Shown in pieces: positions 8,098 to 16,604 of a stretch of DNA of 64,000 bases. The first letter of the stretch is position 1; every line of letters begins with the position of its first letter. A model generated the notes under the pieces. It had not been told where the DNA came from. It saw nothing but the letters and a program-made list of their open reading frames with translations, and did not search any database. This DNA comes from Rhodococcus sp040643435. GTDB lineage: Bacteria; Actinomycetota; Actinomycetes; Mycobacteriales; Mycobacteriaceae. The position numbers and the translations under genes are program-made. The stretch covers positions 186,001 through 250,000 of the forward strand of contig NZ_JBEYUH010000001.1 of assembly GCF_040643435.1 (NCBI RefSeq). The letters run 5' to 3'.

Positions 8098-9180
8098 ATG
8101 CAAGTCGGTGTGCTCGAAAGGTTCAGGTTCGTCGGATCGTGGATCGTCCGCGCCGCCCAGGATGCCGGGCACGAGCGGTACGTCGCCCTGCAGGCACTGC
8201 GCTCGACCCTCGCCGCGGTCGTCGCGTGGCTGATCGTCACTGAGGTCTTCCACTTCCAGCAGGCTTTTCTGGCGCCCTACGTCGCGGTCTTCCTGGTCGA
8301 GGCAACGGTGCTCCGTTCGTTGGAACAGGCGGCCGTGCAGGTCGGAGCGGTCGTTGCGGGACTGCTGGTCGCCGTGGCCGTGACACGGCTTGTGGAGCCG
8401 ACGACCGCCGCAGTCGGCATGGCGGTCGCCGTCGGCTACTTCGTGGGGCGCTGGCGACGTTTCGGTGCGAGCGGCATCTGGGTGGCGATCACTGCACTGC
8501 TGGTGATCGCGACCGGCGCAGCGGACAGTCCCGTTCTGCTGGGCGAACGCCTCGTGGAGACGATGATCGGGGCGGCGGTGGGGGTGGCGACGACCGCGCT
8601 GGTCTTTCCGCCGGTGTACCCGGCCGGCAGGGAGGGTGCCGCGCTCACCGTCGAGCTGCGCGATCTGCTGCGGGACATGGCTGCCGGATGCCGCGAGGGA
8701 AGGTCGGAACGCCGCGACTGGGTTCAGCGTGCGCGGGGAATCGACGGTCTCGTCCAGCGTGCCTTCGACGAATCCCGATGGGCACACGAGAGCGCGCGGC
8801 TGAACCCTCGCCCCGCCGCGGCTCGCGCCGGGGAACGAGCGCGTCGCTGGGACCGGACGTTCGACAATCTGTGGTCGGTGTCCAGTGCGGTGGAGGAACT
8901 CGCGCACGCACTGGACCACGTGCTCGGTGACGACGCGGCCGACGCGGGCAACCTGGAGGTGCGGTCGCCGGTGGCAGCGTTGTTCGACGCGCTTGCGTCG
9001 ATGATCGATGCGGTCGGCGAGGGGCGAGAGGTCGATCCCGACGGGGCGTGCCGCCGTAATCTCACCGATCTCGAGCGGTTCGTCACGGAGTCTCACGACA
9101 TGGTTCTGACGGCGCGGCTCGGCGTCGTCCTGCACACGGCTCGCCGGATAGCCGCCGCGATGAGCCTCGAGATCAGGTGA
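8098..9180 (+). CDS. FUSC/aromatic-acid-exporter-type membrane protein
   Basis: The 360-residue protein has an N-terminal block of about six closely spaced hydrophobic segments (residues ~30-175), including LIVTEVFHFQQAFLAPYVAV and ALLVIATGAADSPVLLGERL. A soluble, helix-rich C-terminal half follows, rich in Arg and Glu. This split is typical of FUSC/ArAE-like proteins, thought to export aromatic acids or related compounds. Its stop overlaps the convergent yaaA end by 8 nt. Function is inferred from topology and motif resemblance only. Confidence 0.65.
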   Translation: MQVGVLERFRFVGSWIVRAAQDAGHERYVALQALRSTLAAVVAWLIVTEVFHFQQAFLAPYVAVFLVEATVLRSLEQAAVQVGAVVAGLLVAVAVTRLVEPTTAAVGMAVAVGYFVGRWRRFGASGIWVAITALLVIATGAADSPVLLGERLVETMIGAAVGVATTALVFPPVYPAGREGAALTVELRDLLRDMAAGCREGRSERRDWVQRARGIDGLVQRAFDESRWAHESARLNPRPAAARAGERARRWDRTFDNLWSVSSAVEELAHALDHVLGDDAADAGNLEVRSPVAALFDALASMIDAVGEGREVDPDGACRRNLTDLERFVTESHDMVLTARLGVVLHTARRIAAAMSLEIR

Positions 9181-9916
9181 GCACGACCAGCTCGGTGGGC
9201 GACTCCACCTCGACCCGCAGCCCTGCCTTCGATGCGACCCGCGCGAGCGAACCGATGTCGCTCGGTTCCGCCCGCGTGAGGACCAGGGCGCGGGCGAGCA
9301 GACCCTTGTGGTGCTTGTTGAAGTGGCTGACCACCTTGCGGGTGCCGTCCGCCTGCTCTGTGAGCACGGTGGCGGTGACGGCTCCCGGCACGGGGCCGAG
9401 CTGCTGGTAGACACCCGAGCGGAGATCCACGACGAGGTCACCGGCGGCCTCGGCGACCAGCACGTCGGTGAGTTCGGGCCGCCACACGGATTTCAGCGTG
9501 CCGAATCCGGGCAGTCTGGAGCCCCCGGAGAGGCGATAGGCGGGAATGGGATCGGCGGCCCGGACGGCACCGAACAGTGCGGAGCCGATCCCGAGTCGCC
9601 GGAAGGCCTTCTCGCGCTGGGCTGCGGTGAACGTCGCCGCGTCGAGCGCGTCGTACAGCACCCCGGTATAGCGTTCGAGTGCCGGACGGGTGGGGGAGAC
9701 CCACAACTTTGCGTTGCGTTCGATCTCGTCGGCGCCTTTCGCACCGAGACCGAGGGCTCGGCTCGACTCCTCCGGATCGGCGGCGAGGTCGACGAGCGCC
9801 TGCACCAGCATCTCCCGTGTCTCCGTCAGTTGTGGCATCGAGAGGTCGCCGAGATCGAGGGGCCCGTCGTCGCCGCCGTCGGACTTGGTTTCTGAAGGGG
9901 GGAGAAGCACCAGCAC
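9173..9916 (-). CDS. yaaA: YaaA-family peroxide-stress protein (DUF328)
   Basis: The 247-residue protein opens with VLLPPSETKS, the hallmark of the YaaA/DUF328 family. It also has LWVSPTRPALERYTGVLYDAL, IPAYRLSGGSRLP and the C-terminal HFNKHHKGLLARAL. In E. coli YaaA limits iron-dependent damage under peroxide stress. Start GTG 9916; GTG 9910, two codons later, is also possible. It is divergent from proS and converges on the FUSC-type gene with an 8-nt overlap. Confidence 0.9.
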   Translation of the reverse strand: MLVLLPPSETKSDGGDDGPLDLGDLSMPQLTETREMLVQALVDLAADPEESSRALGLGAKGADEIERNAKLWVSPTRPALERYTGVLYDALDAATFTAAQREKAFRRLGIGSALFGAVRAADPIPAYRLSGGSRLPGFGTLKSVWRPELTDVLVAEAAGDLVVDLRSGVYQQLGPVPGAVTATVLTEQADGTRKVVSHFNKHHKGLLARALVLTRAEPSDIGSLARVASKAGLRVEVESPTELVVLT

Positions 9917-9977
9917 AAGCGGTAACCGTACCGAGGTCGCTGTCGGGCGCCGTACTCACCGCCGAGGGTGGCCACGG

Positions 9978-9983
9978 TAGGCT
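9978..9983 (+). promoter_or_regulatory. -10 hexamer TAGGCT for proS, short or no leader
   Basis: TAGGCT ends 8 nt before GTG 9992 and fits the TANNNT pattern. It argues against the longer in-frame start at 9968, which would lie upstream of the transcript start. Confidence 0.45.
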
Positions 9984-9991
9984 GCAAGGTC

Positions 9992-11725
9992 GTGATCACC
10001 CGCATGTCGCACCTGTTCCTCCGAACCCTCCGAGACGACCCGGCCGATGCCGAGGTCGCCAGCCACAAGTTGCTGGTCCGAGCCGGATACGTGCGACGTA
10101 TCGCGCCCGGTGTCTACTCGTGGTTACCTCTCGGCCTGAAGGTGCTACGGGAGGTCGAGCGGGTGGTACGCGAGGAGATGAACTCCATCGGTGCGCAGGA
10201 GATCGCCCTGCCGGCGCTGCTTCCGCGCGAGCCCTACGAGGCCACGAATCGGTGGACGGAGTACGGCGACAGCCTGTTCCGGCTGCAGGACCGCAAGGGT
10301 GGCGACTACCTTCTCGGGCCCACTCACGAGGAGCTGTTCGCGCTCACCGTCAAGGGTGAGTACAACTCCTACAAGGACTTCCCGGTCACGCTGTACCAGA
10401 TCCAGACGAAGTATCGGGACGAGGAGCGTCCCCGCGCGGGCATCCTCCGCGGGCGCGAGTTCGTGATGAAGGACTCGTACAGTTTCGATCTCACCGACGA
10501 AGGTCTGGCCCACTCGTACCGCGCGCACCGCGACGCCTACGAGCGCATCTTCACGCGTCTCGGGATCGAGTACGTGATCGTTTCGGCCACCTCCGGCGCG
10601 ATGGGTGGCAGCGCCTCCGAAGAATTCCTCGCCGACTCGCCTGCGGGTGAGGACACCTATGTGCGGTGCCTCGAATCCGGCTATGCGGCCAATGTCGAAG
10701 CGGTGAAGACCCTGGCGCCGGAGCCGCTGCCCATCGACGGTCAGCCCGAGGCGGTCGTGCACGACACCCCCGACACCCCGACGATCGACACGCTCGTCGC
10801 CGCTGCGAGGACGATCCTCGGCCGCGAGGTGAGTGCCGCAGAGACGCTCAAGAACGTCATGGTCAAGGTCCGGCAGCCCGGCGGCGAGTGGGAATTGCTC
10901 GGCATCGGTATCCCCGGTGATCGGGAAGTCGACGACAAGCGTCTCGAAGCTTCGCTCGAGCCTGCCGAGGTCGAGCTGCTCACCGAGGCGGATTTCGCCG
11001 CGAATCCCTTCCTCGTCAAGGGCTACATCGGCCCGAAGGCCCTCCTCGCGAACGGGGTGCGCTATCTCGTCGATCCCCGCGTGGTGGACGGAACCAGCTG
11101 GATCACCGGGGCCGACGAGATGGGCAAGCACGTCTTCGGTCTGGTGGCGGGTCGCGACTTCACACCCGATGGAACGATCGAGGCAGCCGAGGTGCGCGAC
11201 GGCGATCCGTCGCCGGACGGTGCGGGTCCGCTCGTCTCCGCCCGCGGCATCGAGATCGGTCACGTCTTCCAGCTCGGCCGCAAGTACACCGACGCCTTCG
11301 CAGTGGATGTGCTCGGTGAGAACGGCAAGCCCGTCCGCCCGACGATGGGTTCGTACGGTGTGGGCGTGTCGCGTCTCGTCGCGGTGGTCGCCGAACAGCA
11401 GCACGACGAGAAGGGGCTGCGCTGGCCTGCGGAGATCGCGCCGTTCGACGTGCACCTGGTGATCGCAAACAAGGACGAGCAGGCACGCGAAGGTGCCGAG
11501 AATCTCGCCGAGGAGCTCTCCAACGCGGGCGTGGACGTCCTTCTCGACGACCGGAAGGCGTCGCCCGGCGTCAAGTTCAAGGATTCGGAACTGCTCGGCA
11601 TGCCGCTGGTCGTCGTGGTCGGACGTGGATTCGCCGACGGGAAGGTCGAGGTCCGCGATCGGTTCTCCGGCGATGCGGACGAGATCCCGATCGGAGAGGT
11701 GGTCCAGCACATCCTCTCCCGCTGA
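9992..11725 (+). CDS. proS: Prolyl-tRNA synthetase, bacterial type
   Basis: This class II aminoacyl-tRNA synthetase charges tRNA-Pro. The 577-residue protein has the catalytic core from the start (MSHLFLRTLRDDPADAEVAS), with class II features in RDEERPRAGILRGREFVMKD and GAMGGSASEEFL. An inserted editing (INS) domain spans roughly residues 220-400. The C-terminal anticodon-binding domain contains LAEELSNAGVDVLLDDRKAS. GTG 9992 gives the family-typical N-terminus VITRMSHLFLR. A 13-bp hairpin follows the stop. Confidence 0.96.
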   Translation: MITRMSHLFLRTLRDDPADAEVASHKLLVRAGYVRRIAPGVYSWLPLGLKVLREVERVVREEMNSIGAQEIALPALLPREPYEATNRWTEYGDSLFRLQDRKGGDYLLGPTHEELFALTVKGEYNSYKDFPVTLYQIQTKYRDEERPRAGILRGREFVMKDSYSFDLTDEGLAHSYRAHRDAYERIFTRLGIEYVIVSATSGAMGGSASEEFLADSPAGEDTYVRCLESGYAANVEAVKTLAPEPLPIDGQPEAVVHDTPDTPTIDTLVAAARTILGREVSAAETLKNVMVKVRQPGGEWELLGIGIPGDREVDDKRLEASLEPAEVELLTEADFAANPFLVKGYIGPKALLANGVRYLVDPRVVDGTSWITGADEMGKHVFGLVAGRDFTPDGTIEAAEVRDGDPSPDGAGPLVSARGIEIGHVFQLGRKYTDAFAVDVLGENGKPVRPTMGSYGVGVSRLVAVVAEQQHDEKGLRWPAEIAPFDVHLVIANKDEQAREGAENLAEELSNAGVDVLLDDRKASPGVKFKDSELLGMPLVVVVGRGFADGKVEVRDRFSGDADEIPIGEVVQHILSR

Positions 11726-11736
11726 CCGCATCTGCC

Positions 11737-11766
11737 GATGCCCTCGCACCCCGGTGCGAGGGCATC
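11737..11766 (+). terminator. Terminator hairpin after proS
   Basis: A perfect 13-bp stem (GATGCCCTCGCAC / GTGCGAGGGCATC) closes a CCCG tetraloop 11 nt after the proS stop. It insulates the iron-box operon that follows. Confidence 0.88.
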
Positions 11767-11802
11767 GCTGTATCTGGACGAAGGGGGCAATGTACGCCGC
11801 CA

Positions 11803-11821
11803 ATAGGTAATGCTAACCTCA
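11803..11821 (+). promoter_or_regulatory. IdeR/DtxR-like iron box
   Basis: The 19-mer ATAGGTAATGCTAACCTCA agrees at about 15 of 19 positions with the published actinobacterial IdeR/DtxR consensus (TTAGGTTAGSCTAACCTAA). It overlaps a plausible -10 (TAACCT, 11814-11819) and lies 34 nt before the substrate-binding protein start. Iron-dependent repression of the whole operon is inferred. Confidence 0.65.
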
Positions 11822-11854
11822 TCCCGTTCTTGTGGTCTGTCATGAGGGAAACGG

Positions 11855-13009
11855 ATGGTGGATATGACATCGACGGTGCGGCGGGATAAGAGGCAGCGAG
11901 GTGTGGCTACGCCGTACCGGTGGGTCGCTGCGGGGCTCATCGGTGCCCTCGCCTTCACGGCCGGATGCTCGAGCCGCGACACCCAGGAGGCCGACGCATC
12001 GACCGCGGGTGACGCCATCACCATCGTCGACCAGCGAGGGCAGACGATCACCCTCGACGGACCGGCGGAGAAGGTCGCCTTCACCGTCATGCCCGCACCC
12101 TCGATCTTCGCGGCGGTCGACCGGAGCTACGACCGGATCGTCGGCATCAACCAGTCCACGCTCGTCGCGAACCAGGGCGGCATGTTCGCCACCATGTTCC
12201 CGGCCTCGGCCGAGTCGACCACCGTGGCCGGAAGCGACTTCGTGCCCAATGTCGAGACGCTCCTCGAACTCGACCCCGACGTGGTCGTGCAGTGGGGCGA
12301 TCGGGGCCCCGATGTCGTCGAGCCCATCGAGTCCGCCGGTTTCCCGGTCGTCGGCCTGGAATACGGCACGCAGGAGGATCTGGAAGCCTGGATCACCCTG
12401 TTCGCGCAGATCGCAGGCAAGCCGGAGCGAGGTGAGCAACTCGTCTCGTGGCAACGCGCCGAGATCGAGGAGATGCGCGCGCAGGTTGCCGAACAGACCG
12501 AAGCGCGGCCGCGCGCGATGATCCTCTCGCGCAACGGTGACGCCTACAGCACGACCAGCGCCACCGGATACGACGGTTTCCAGTTCGATCTCGTCGGGGC
12601 GGACCTCGTGACCCAGGGATTCGTCTCCGATTCCGGTCAGGTGAGTCCGGAGCAGATCCTCGCGTGGGATCCCGAGGTGATCATGCTCAGCGGATTCGAC
12701 GAGAGCACCCCGGCCGACATCTACGCGGATCCGCGTCTCGCGAGTGTCAGCGCCGTGCAGAACCGCCGCGTCTACAAGACCCCTCTCGGTGGCTACCGCT
12801 GGCAGGTGCCGAGCGCAGAGTCGCCCCTGATGTGGGCATGGATGTTCCGAATCCTGTACCCGCAGGAGCGGACGGGCGATTTCCGCGACGATATCCGCGC
12901 CGCCTTCGACGACCTGTTCGCCTACGACATCTCCGAGGACGAGATCGACCAGGTGCTGCGTTTCGACCTGAACCGGGATGCCGCGAGCTATGACCAGTTC
13001 ACTCGCTGA
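11855..13009 (+). CDS. Substrate-binding lipoprotein of a FecB/siderophore-type ABC importer
   Basis: The 384-residue protein has a twin-basic N-terminus and a hydrophobic stretch ending in the lipobox FTAGC (Cys38), so it is anchored outside the membrane. The body is a periplasmic-binding fold of the Fe3+-siderophore/cobalamin class: ITIVDQRGQTITLDGPAEKV, then VVAGSDFVPNVETLLELDPDVV-type pattern and SPEQILAWDPEVIMLSG. The C-terminal segment LGGYRWQVPSAESPLMWAWM marks a distinctive subgroup. It is the first gene of the iron-box operon and overlaps the permease gene by 20 nt. The ligand is unknown; an iron or other metal chelate is likely. Confidence 0.85.
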   Translation: MVDMTSTVRRDKRQRGVATPYRWVAAGLIGALAFTAGCSSRDTQEADASTAGDAITIVDQRGQTITLDGPAEKVAFTVMPAPSIFAAVDRSYDRIVGINQSTLVANQGGMFATMFPASAESTTVAGSDFVPNVETLLELDPDVVVQWGDRGPDVVEPIESAGFPVVGLEYGTQEDLEAWITLFAQIAGKPERGEQLVSWQRAEIEEMRAQVAEQTEARPRAMILSRNGDAYSTTSATGYDGFQFDLVGADLVTQGFVSDSGQVSPEQILAWDPEVIMLSGFDESTPADIYADPRLASVSAVQNRRVYKTPLGGYRWQVPSAESPLMWAWMFRILYPQERTGDFRDDIRAAFDDLFAYDISEDEIDQVLRFDLNRDAASYDQFTR

Positions 13010-14084
13010 TTCGACCGCCCGCTCGGTCCCGGAGGCTCCGATCTCGGTGCCTCCGGGACCGAGGTGGGGCCGTAACGCGCTGATCATCGGCGGTTTCACT
13101 GCACTGCTCGTGGTGGTTGCGGTGATCGCGCTGGCGGTCGGGCGCTATTTCGTTCCTCCGAACGAGATCGTCCGGCTGCTCGCCGGCCAGGTCCTTCCGC
13201 TGCGCGAGACCTGGACGCAGCAGGAGAGCACGGTCGTCCTCGACGTCCGCCTGCCCCGCGTGCTGATGTCCGTTCTCATCGGCGCCGGACTGGCACTGAC
13301 CGGTGCCGTGATGCAGGGGGTCTTCCGCAACCCCCTCGCGAGCGCTCAGATCCTCGGGGTGTCCTCCGGCGCGTCGTTCGGCGGTGTGCTGATCCTGCTC
13401 ACCGGACTCGGCGGAATCGCTCTCGTCGGTGGTGCGTTCGTCGGCGGTGTGGCCGCGCTGCTGCTGGTGCTCGCCATCGCGCGAGCCGTCCCGGGCGCAC
13501 CACTGCTGATGATCATCCTCGGCGGAACCGTAGTGGGTGCGATGTTCCAGGCGATGGTCTCGTTCATCACATATATCGCGGACCCCTACAGCGAACTGCC
13601 CTCGATCGTCTTCTGGCTCATGGGTTCCCTCGCGACGGCCGGCTACGGCAAGCTCGCAATCGCGGTGGTGCCGATCGTGGTTCCCGCCGTCATCGTGCTC
13701 GCGCTGCGCTGGCGCCTGAACATTCTGGCGATGGGGGACGAGGACGCCGTCGCGCTCGGCCTGCGCCCCCAGCGCCTGCGACTGCTACTGCTCGGATGCG
13801 TCGCCATGATCACAGCCGCCGCCGTCGCGGTGTCGGGTGTCATCGGCTGGGTCGGTCTGGTCGTGCCGCACCTGGTGCGCATGATGATCGGTACCGACAA
13901 CCGGATGGTGCTTCCCGTCAGCGCGCTTCTCGGTGCCGCCTACCTCACCATGATCGACACCTTGTCGCGGGTGCTCAGTAGCGCCGAGATTCCGATCGGC
14001 ATCCTCACCGCGATCATCGGCGCCCCCTTCTTCGTGACCCTGTTGATCCGCAACCGAACCCGACTGTGGGGCAGCGATGCTTGA
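12990..14084 (+). CDS. FecCD-family ABC transporter permease
   Basis: The 364-residue protein has about ten hydrophobic segments and the FecCD signatures RLPRVLMSVLIGAGLALTGA, FRNPLASAQILGVSSGASFG and GWVGLVVPHLVRMMIG. It would form the membrane channel as a homodimer, since there is no second permease gene. ATG 12990 sits inside the end of the binding-protein gene (20-nt overlap). The stop overlaps the ATPase gene by 8 nt, so translation is probably coupled along the operon. Confidence 0.92.
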   Translation: MTSSLADSTARSVPEAPISVPPGPRWGRNALIIGGFTALLVVVAVIALAVGRYFVPPNEIVRLLAGQVLPLRETWTQQESTVVLDVRLPRVLMSVLIGAGLALTGAVMQGVFRNPLASAQILGVSSGASFGGVLILLTGLGGIALVGGAFVGGVAALLLVLAIARAVPGAPLLMIILGGTVVGAMFQAMVSFITYIADPYSELPSIVFWLMGSLATAGYGKLAIAVVPIVVPAVIVLALRWRLNILAMGDEDAVALGLRPQRLRLLLLGCVAMITAAAVAVSGVIGWVGLVVPHLVRMMIGTDNRMVLPVSALLGAAYLTMIDTLSRVLSSAEIPIGILTAIIGAPFFVTLLIRNRTRLWGSDA

Positions 14085-14832
14085 CGCGAAGTCCATCTGT
14101 TTCCGATATTCGACCAAGGGCCCCTGGATTTTCCGGGACGTCACCGTGAGCGTGGACGCCGGCGAGATTCTCGCCGTGCTCGGTCCGAACGCTCGCGGGA
14201 AGACCACGATGCTCAAGTGCCTGTCCGGGCTTCTCTCACCGGTGACCGGGACCGTCACCTCGTCGGGAACCATCGGGTACGTGCCGCAGAGTCACGCGGT
14301 GGCGTTCTCGTTCAGTGTGCTCGACATCGTGCTGATGGGACGCGCGAGAAAGGTGCGCATCTACAGCACTCCGACGAGCGCCGACCGCGACGCCGCTCTG
14401 GACGCGCTCGGCCGTGTGGGCGTCCTGCACCTGGCCGCCCGCGACTACAGCGGCCTGAGCGGCGGGGAACGACAGCTCGTCCTCATCGCTCGGGCATTGG
14501 TCTCCGGTTGCGACACCATCGTGCTCGACGAACCTGCCTCCGCCCTCGACCTGCGCAATCAGGCGCGCGTCCTCACCGTGCTGCGCGGACTGGCGGACGA
14601 GGGGATGGCCGTGGTCATGACGACCCACCATCCCGATCATGCCCTGCACATCGCCGAGCGGTCGATGCTCATGGTCTCTGCCGACGACCAGAGAGTCGGC
14701 GCCACCAGGGAACTGCTCACCGACGAACTGCTCAGCGAGATGTACGGGGTACCGATCGTCACCGCCGACGTGGAAACTCCCAGTGCGCTGCGTCGGCTGT
14801 CGGTTCCGGACTTCGGACGGGGGATCGCATGA
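14077..14832 (+). CDS. ABC transporter ATPase (FecE type) with unusual Walker A
   Basis: The 251-residue nucleotide-binding subunit has Walker A GPNARGKTT (36-44), signature LSGGE (127-131) and Walker B IVLDEPASALD (148-158). The H-loop is MTTHHPDHAL. The fourth Walker A residue is Ala where GxxGxGK[ST] calls for Gly; Lys42 and Thr43 remain. It energises the adjacent FecCD-type permease. Its TGA overlaps the next gene's ATG (ATGA). Confidence 0.92.
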   Translation: MLDAKSICFRYSTKGPWIFRDVTVSVDAGEILAVLGPNARGKTTMLKCLSGLLSPVTGTVTSSGTIGYVPQSHAVAFSFSVLDIVLMGRARKVRIYSTPTSADRDAALDALGRVGVLHLAARDYSGLSGGERQLVLIARALVSGCDTIVLDEPASALDLRNQARVLTVLRGLADEGMAVVMTTHHPDHALHIAERSMLMVSADDQRVGATRELLTDELLSEMYGVPIVTADVETPSALRRLSVPDFGRGIA

Positions 14833-15446
14833 CAGTCCTGAAAGCCGTGATGGCTCCGCGCGAAGGCGTCCTCGTGGACGGATTCCACGAGATCGACGTC
14901 TACGACCTGCGGTCCGCGTGCGGACCCGAGGTCACCGGGATCTACTTCACCGGCGACGTCGACCAGGAGTTCCTGCTCGACAACCGCGACGAACTCGACG
15001 ATTTCGTCGCGCGAGGCGGAAGAGTCCTGATCAACGGCCACGTGCAGCGAATCTTCCTCAGTGGGCTCACACGTTGGCGCAAGCTCGACTTCCGCAACCC
15101 GTCGGATCTCGCCCTGACACGGGTGAACGAGCATCCGGTCTGGGCCGGCATCGACCCGAAGTCCTTGCTGTACAACACAGGTCGCCGCGAGCCCGTGCCG
15201 TTCGCGGAACTCGAGCGCATCGGCGTCGCCGGTTTCTACGGCCGTGGTTGCTATCTCGACCTGCCCGAAGGTGCGCGAGTCGTGCACACCCTCGGACGCA
15301 CGCACGCGCCGATCGACTACGAGTACCCCCTCGGCGCCGGCAGCGTGCTCGTGCACGGCGGCAACGACCTGCTCCAGTTTGCCGGCGAACACCGGGGGAC
15401 CGCGCACCTGCGCATCCAGATCCTCGAGTGGTTGGAGGGCCGATGA
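14829..15446 (+). CDS. Unknown protein, class-I glutamine-amidotransferase/ThuA-like fold (first of a pair)
   Basis: I do not recognise a characterised family. The 205-residue soluble protein has the strand/helix order of amidotransferase-like proteins. TGIYFTGDVDQEFL is followed by a helix and DDFVARGGRVLINGHVQRIF. Then come a loop VNEHPVWAGIDP, which resembles the HPI-x-x-G-x loop of ThuA-like proteins, and a closing strand GAGSVLVHGGNDLL. No Cys-His-Glu amidotransferase triad is evident. It overlaps the ATPase gene and the next gene by 4 nt each (ATGA), so it belongs to the iron-box operon. Role unknown; fold assignment tentative. Confidence 0.6.
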   Translation: MTVLKAVMAPREGVLVDGFHEIDVYDLRSACGPEVTGIYFTGDVDQEFLLDNRDELDDFVARGGRVLINGHVQRIFLSGLTRWRKLDFRNPSDLALTRVNEHPVWAGIDPKSLLYNTGRREPVPFAELERIGVAGFYGRGCYLDLPEGARVVHTLGRTHAPIDYEYPLGAGSVLVHGGNDLLQFAGEHRGTAHLRIQILEWLEGR

Positions 15447-16081
15447 GCCGAACGACACGAACGAAGGCGGCCCCGGCGGTCGCATTTCTGCACGGCGGCA
15501 GCCACAGCCATCTGGCCACCCTGGCCGATCCTGCCCTCGCGCCCTACCGGATGCGTGCGGTGCACGTACGCACGGGTGACCACGAGGACCTCGCCGACGC
15601 CGATGTGCTGATCGTCGCCGACCGACTGCGGCCCGACCTGGTGTCCGGATGGGCACCTGCTGTGAAGGACGCCCTGGAACGAGGCGCGACGGTCGTGGTC
15701 TTCGGCGAGAACCACGTCCAGGACTGGCTGGGAGTGCCCGAACAATCACGGCCGACGATCTTCTGGTGGTGGCGCACAGGTGAGGACCACCGGGTGCGAC
15801 TGCAGGCACCGGACCATCCGGCCTGGGGATTCTTCTCCGACCGCTCGGTGATCTGGCATTACCACGGGGTGCTCGAACCCCCGCCCGGCGCAGTGAGTCT
15901 GGCGGATCTGCACACCCCGGACGGAGAACGGGACGGCTCCATCCTGTTCGTCGACGAGACCAACCATCGTGGACGCCTGCTGGTGACCACCATGGACCCG
16001 GTCTACCACCACGGTTCCGGCTTCATGCCCGGTGCCACCCAACTGTTGTACACGGCCCTGCACTGGGCCACGAGAGGTTAG
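15443..16081 (+). CDS. Unknown protein, amidotransferase/ThuA-like fold (second of the pair)
   Basis: The 212-residue soluble protein starts VAFLHGGSHSH and continues DADVLIVADRLRPDLV, then ALERGATVVVFGENHVQDWL. A loop APDHPAWGFFSDRSVIWHYH parallels the HPVWAGI loop of its neighbour. It ends LVTTMDPVYHHGSGFMPGAT and a helix. The region is rich in His, Trp and Asp. There is no obvious catalytic Cys. Tandem position and shared layout suggest duplication and possibly a heterodimer. It overlaps the previous gene by 4 nt; the next gene starts 7 nt after its stop. Confidence 0.6.
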   Translation: MSRTTRTKAAPAVAFLHGGSHSHLATLADPALAPYRMRAVHVRTGDHEDLADADVLIVADRLRPDLVSGWAPAVKDALERGATVVVFGENHVQDWLGVPEQSRPTIFWWWRTGEDHRVRLQAPDHPAWGFFSDRSVIWHYHGVLEPPPGAVSLADLHTPDGERDGSILFVDETNHRGRLLVTTMDPVYHHGSGFMPGATQLLYTALHWATRG

Positions 16082-16088
16082 GACGCGC

Positions 16089-16580
16089 GTGCTCACCGTC
16101 TACGAGTCGGGCCACCCGATCGAATTCACCTTCGCAGACCTGATGAAATACCACGGCCCCGGATTCCCCGGAGGAGTCGCTCACGGCTTCACCGCCATGC
16201 AGCACGCTCTCTCGATCCTCGGCGATGTCGAGCGCCGGGAAGTGCAGGTGCGGACCGCCTTTCCGGGGCCCGGCGGACGTGACGCCGTGGAGATGGTGCT
16301 GCGTGCCGTCACCGACGGGCGCTACGTCGTCGACCCGGAACTGGCCGCGACCGAACGTGGTGCCACCCTCGCGCGCTATGTCTGGCAGTTCACCTGGCGG
16401 GACCGCAGCGTGACACTGCAGATCCGCGACGACGGACTCGTCACCGACGAGTTCATCGCGCTCGGAGCGAAGACCGGCCGCACCGATGCCGAGAACGAAC
16501 GGCTCACCGTGCTGAAGCAGGAGATGACCGATCGTCTGCTCGCCCGCGAGGTGGGTGCCGTCTACGAAGTGGTGGAGTAA
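16089..16580 (+). CDS. FmdE-like protein, last gene of the iron-box operon
   Basis: The 163-residue protein contains KYHGPGFPGGVAHGFTAMQH near residues 19-38. This resembles the FmdE motif H-G-H-x-C-P-G-x-x-x-G, with Phe in place of Cys. GGRDAVEMVLRAVTDGRYVV matches the second conserved FmdE stretch. The C-terminal zinc-ribbon seen in some FmdE proteins is absent. FmdE-like genes elsewhere occur beside molybdenum- or iron-type ABC importers, so a metal-handling role is a fair guess but unproven. GTG 16089 is chosen (VLTVYESGHPIEF). Confidence in the family call is moderate. Confidence 0.55.
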   Translation: MLTVYESGHPIEFTFADLMKYHGPGFPGGVAHGFTAMQHALSILGDVERREVQVRTAFPGPGGRDAVEMVLRAVTDGRYVVDPELAATERGATLARYVWQFTWRDRSVTLQIRDDGLVTDEFIALGAKTGRTDAENERLTVLKQEMTDRLLAREVGAVYEVVE

Positions 16581-16592
16581 CCCGCCCCGGGC

Positions 16593-16598
16593 CAGAAT
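16593..16598 (+). promoter_or_regulatory. -10-like hexamer CAGAAT before the O-methyltransferase
   Basis: CAGAAT ends 6 nt before ATG 16605, the spacing seen at other probable leaderless starts here. The methyltransferase may thus have its own promoter although only 24 nt separate it from the iron-box operon. Confidence 0.35.
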
Positions 16599-16604
16599 GA
16601 GCCC

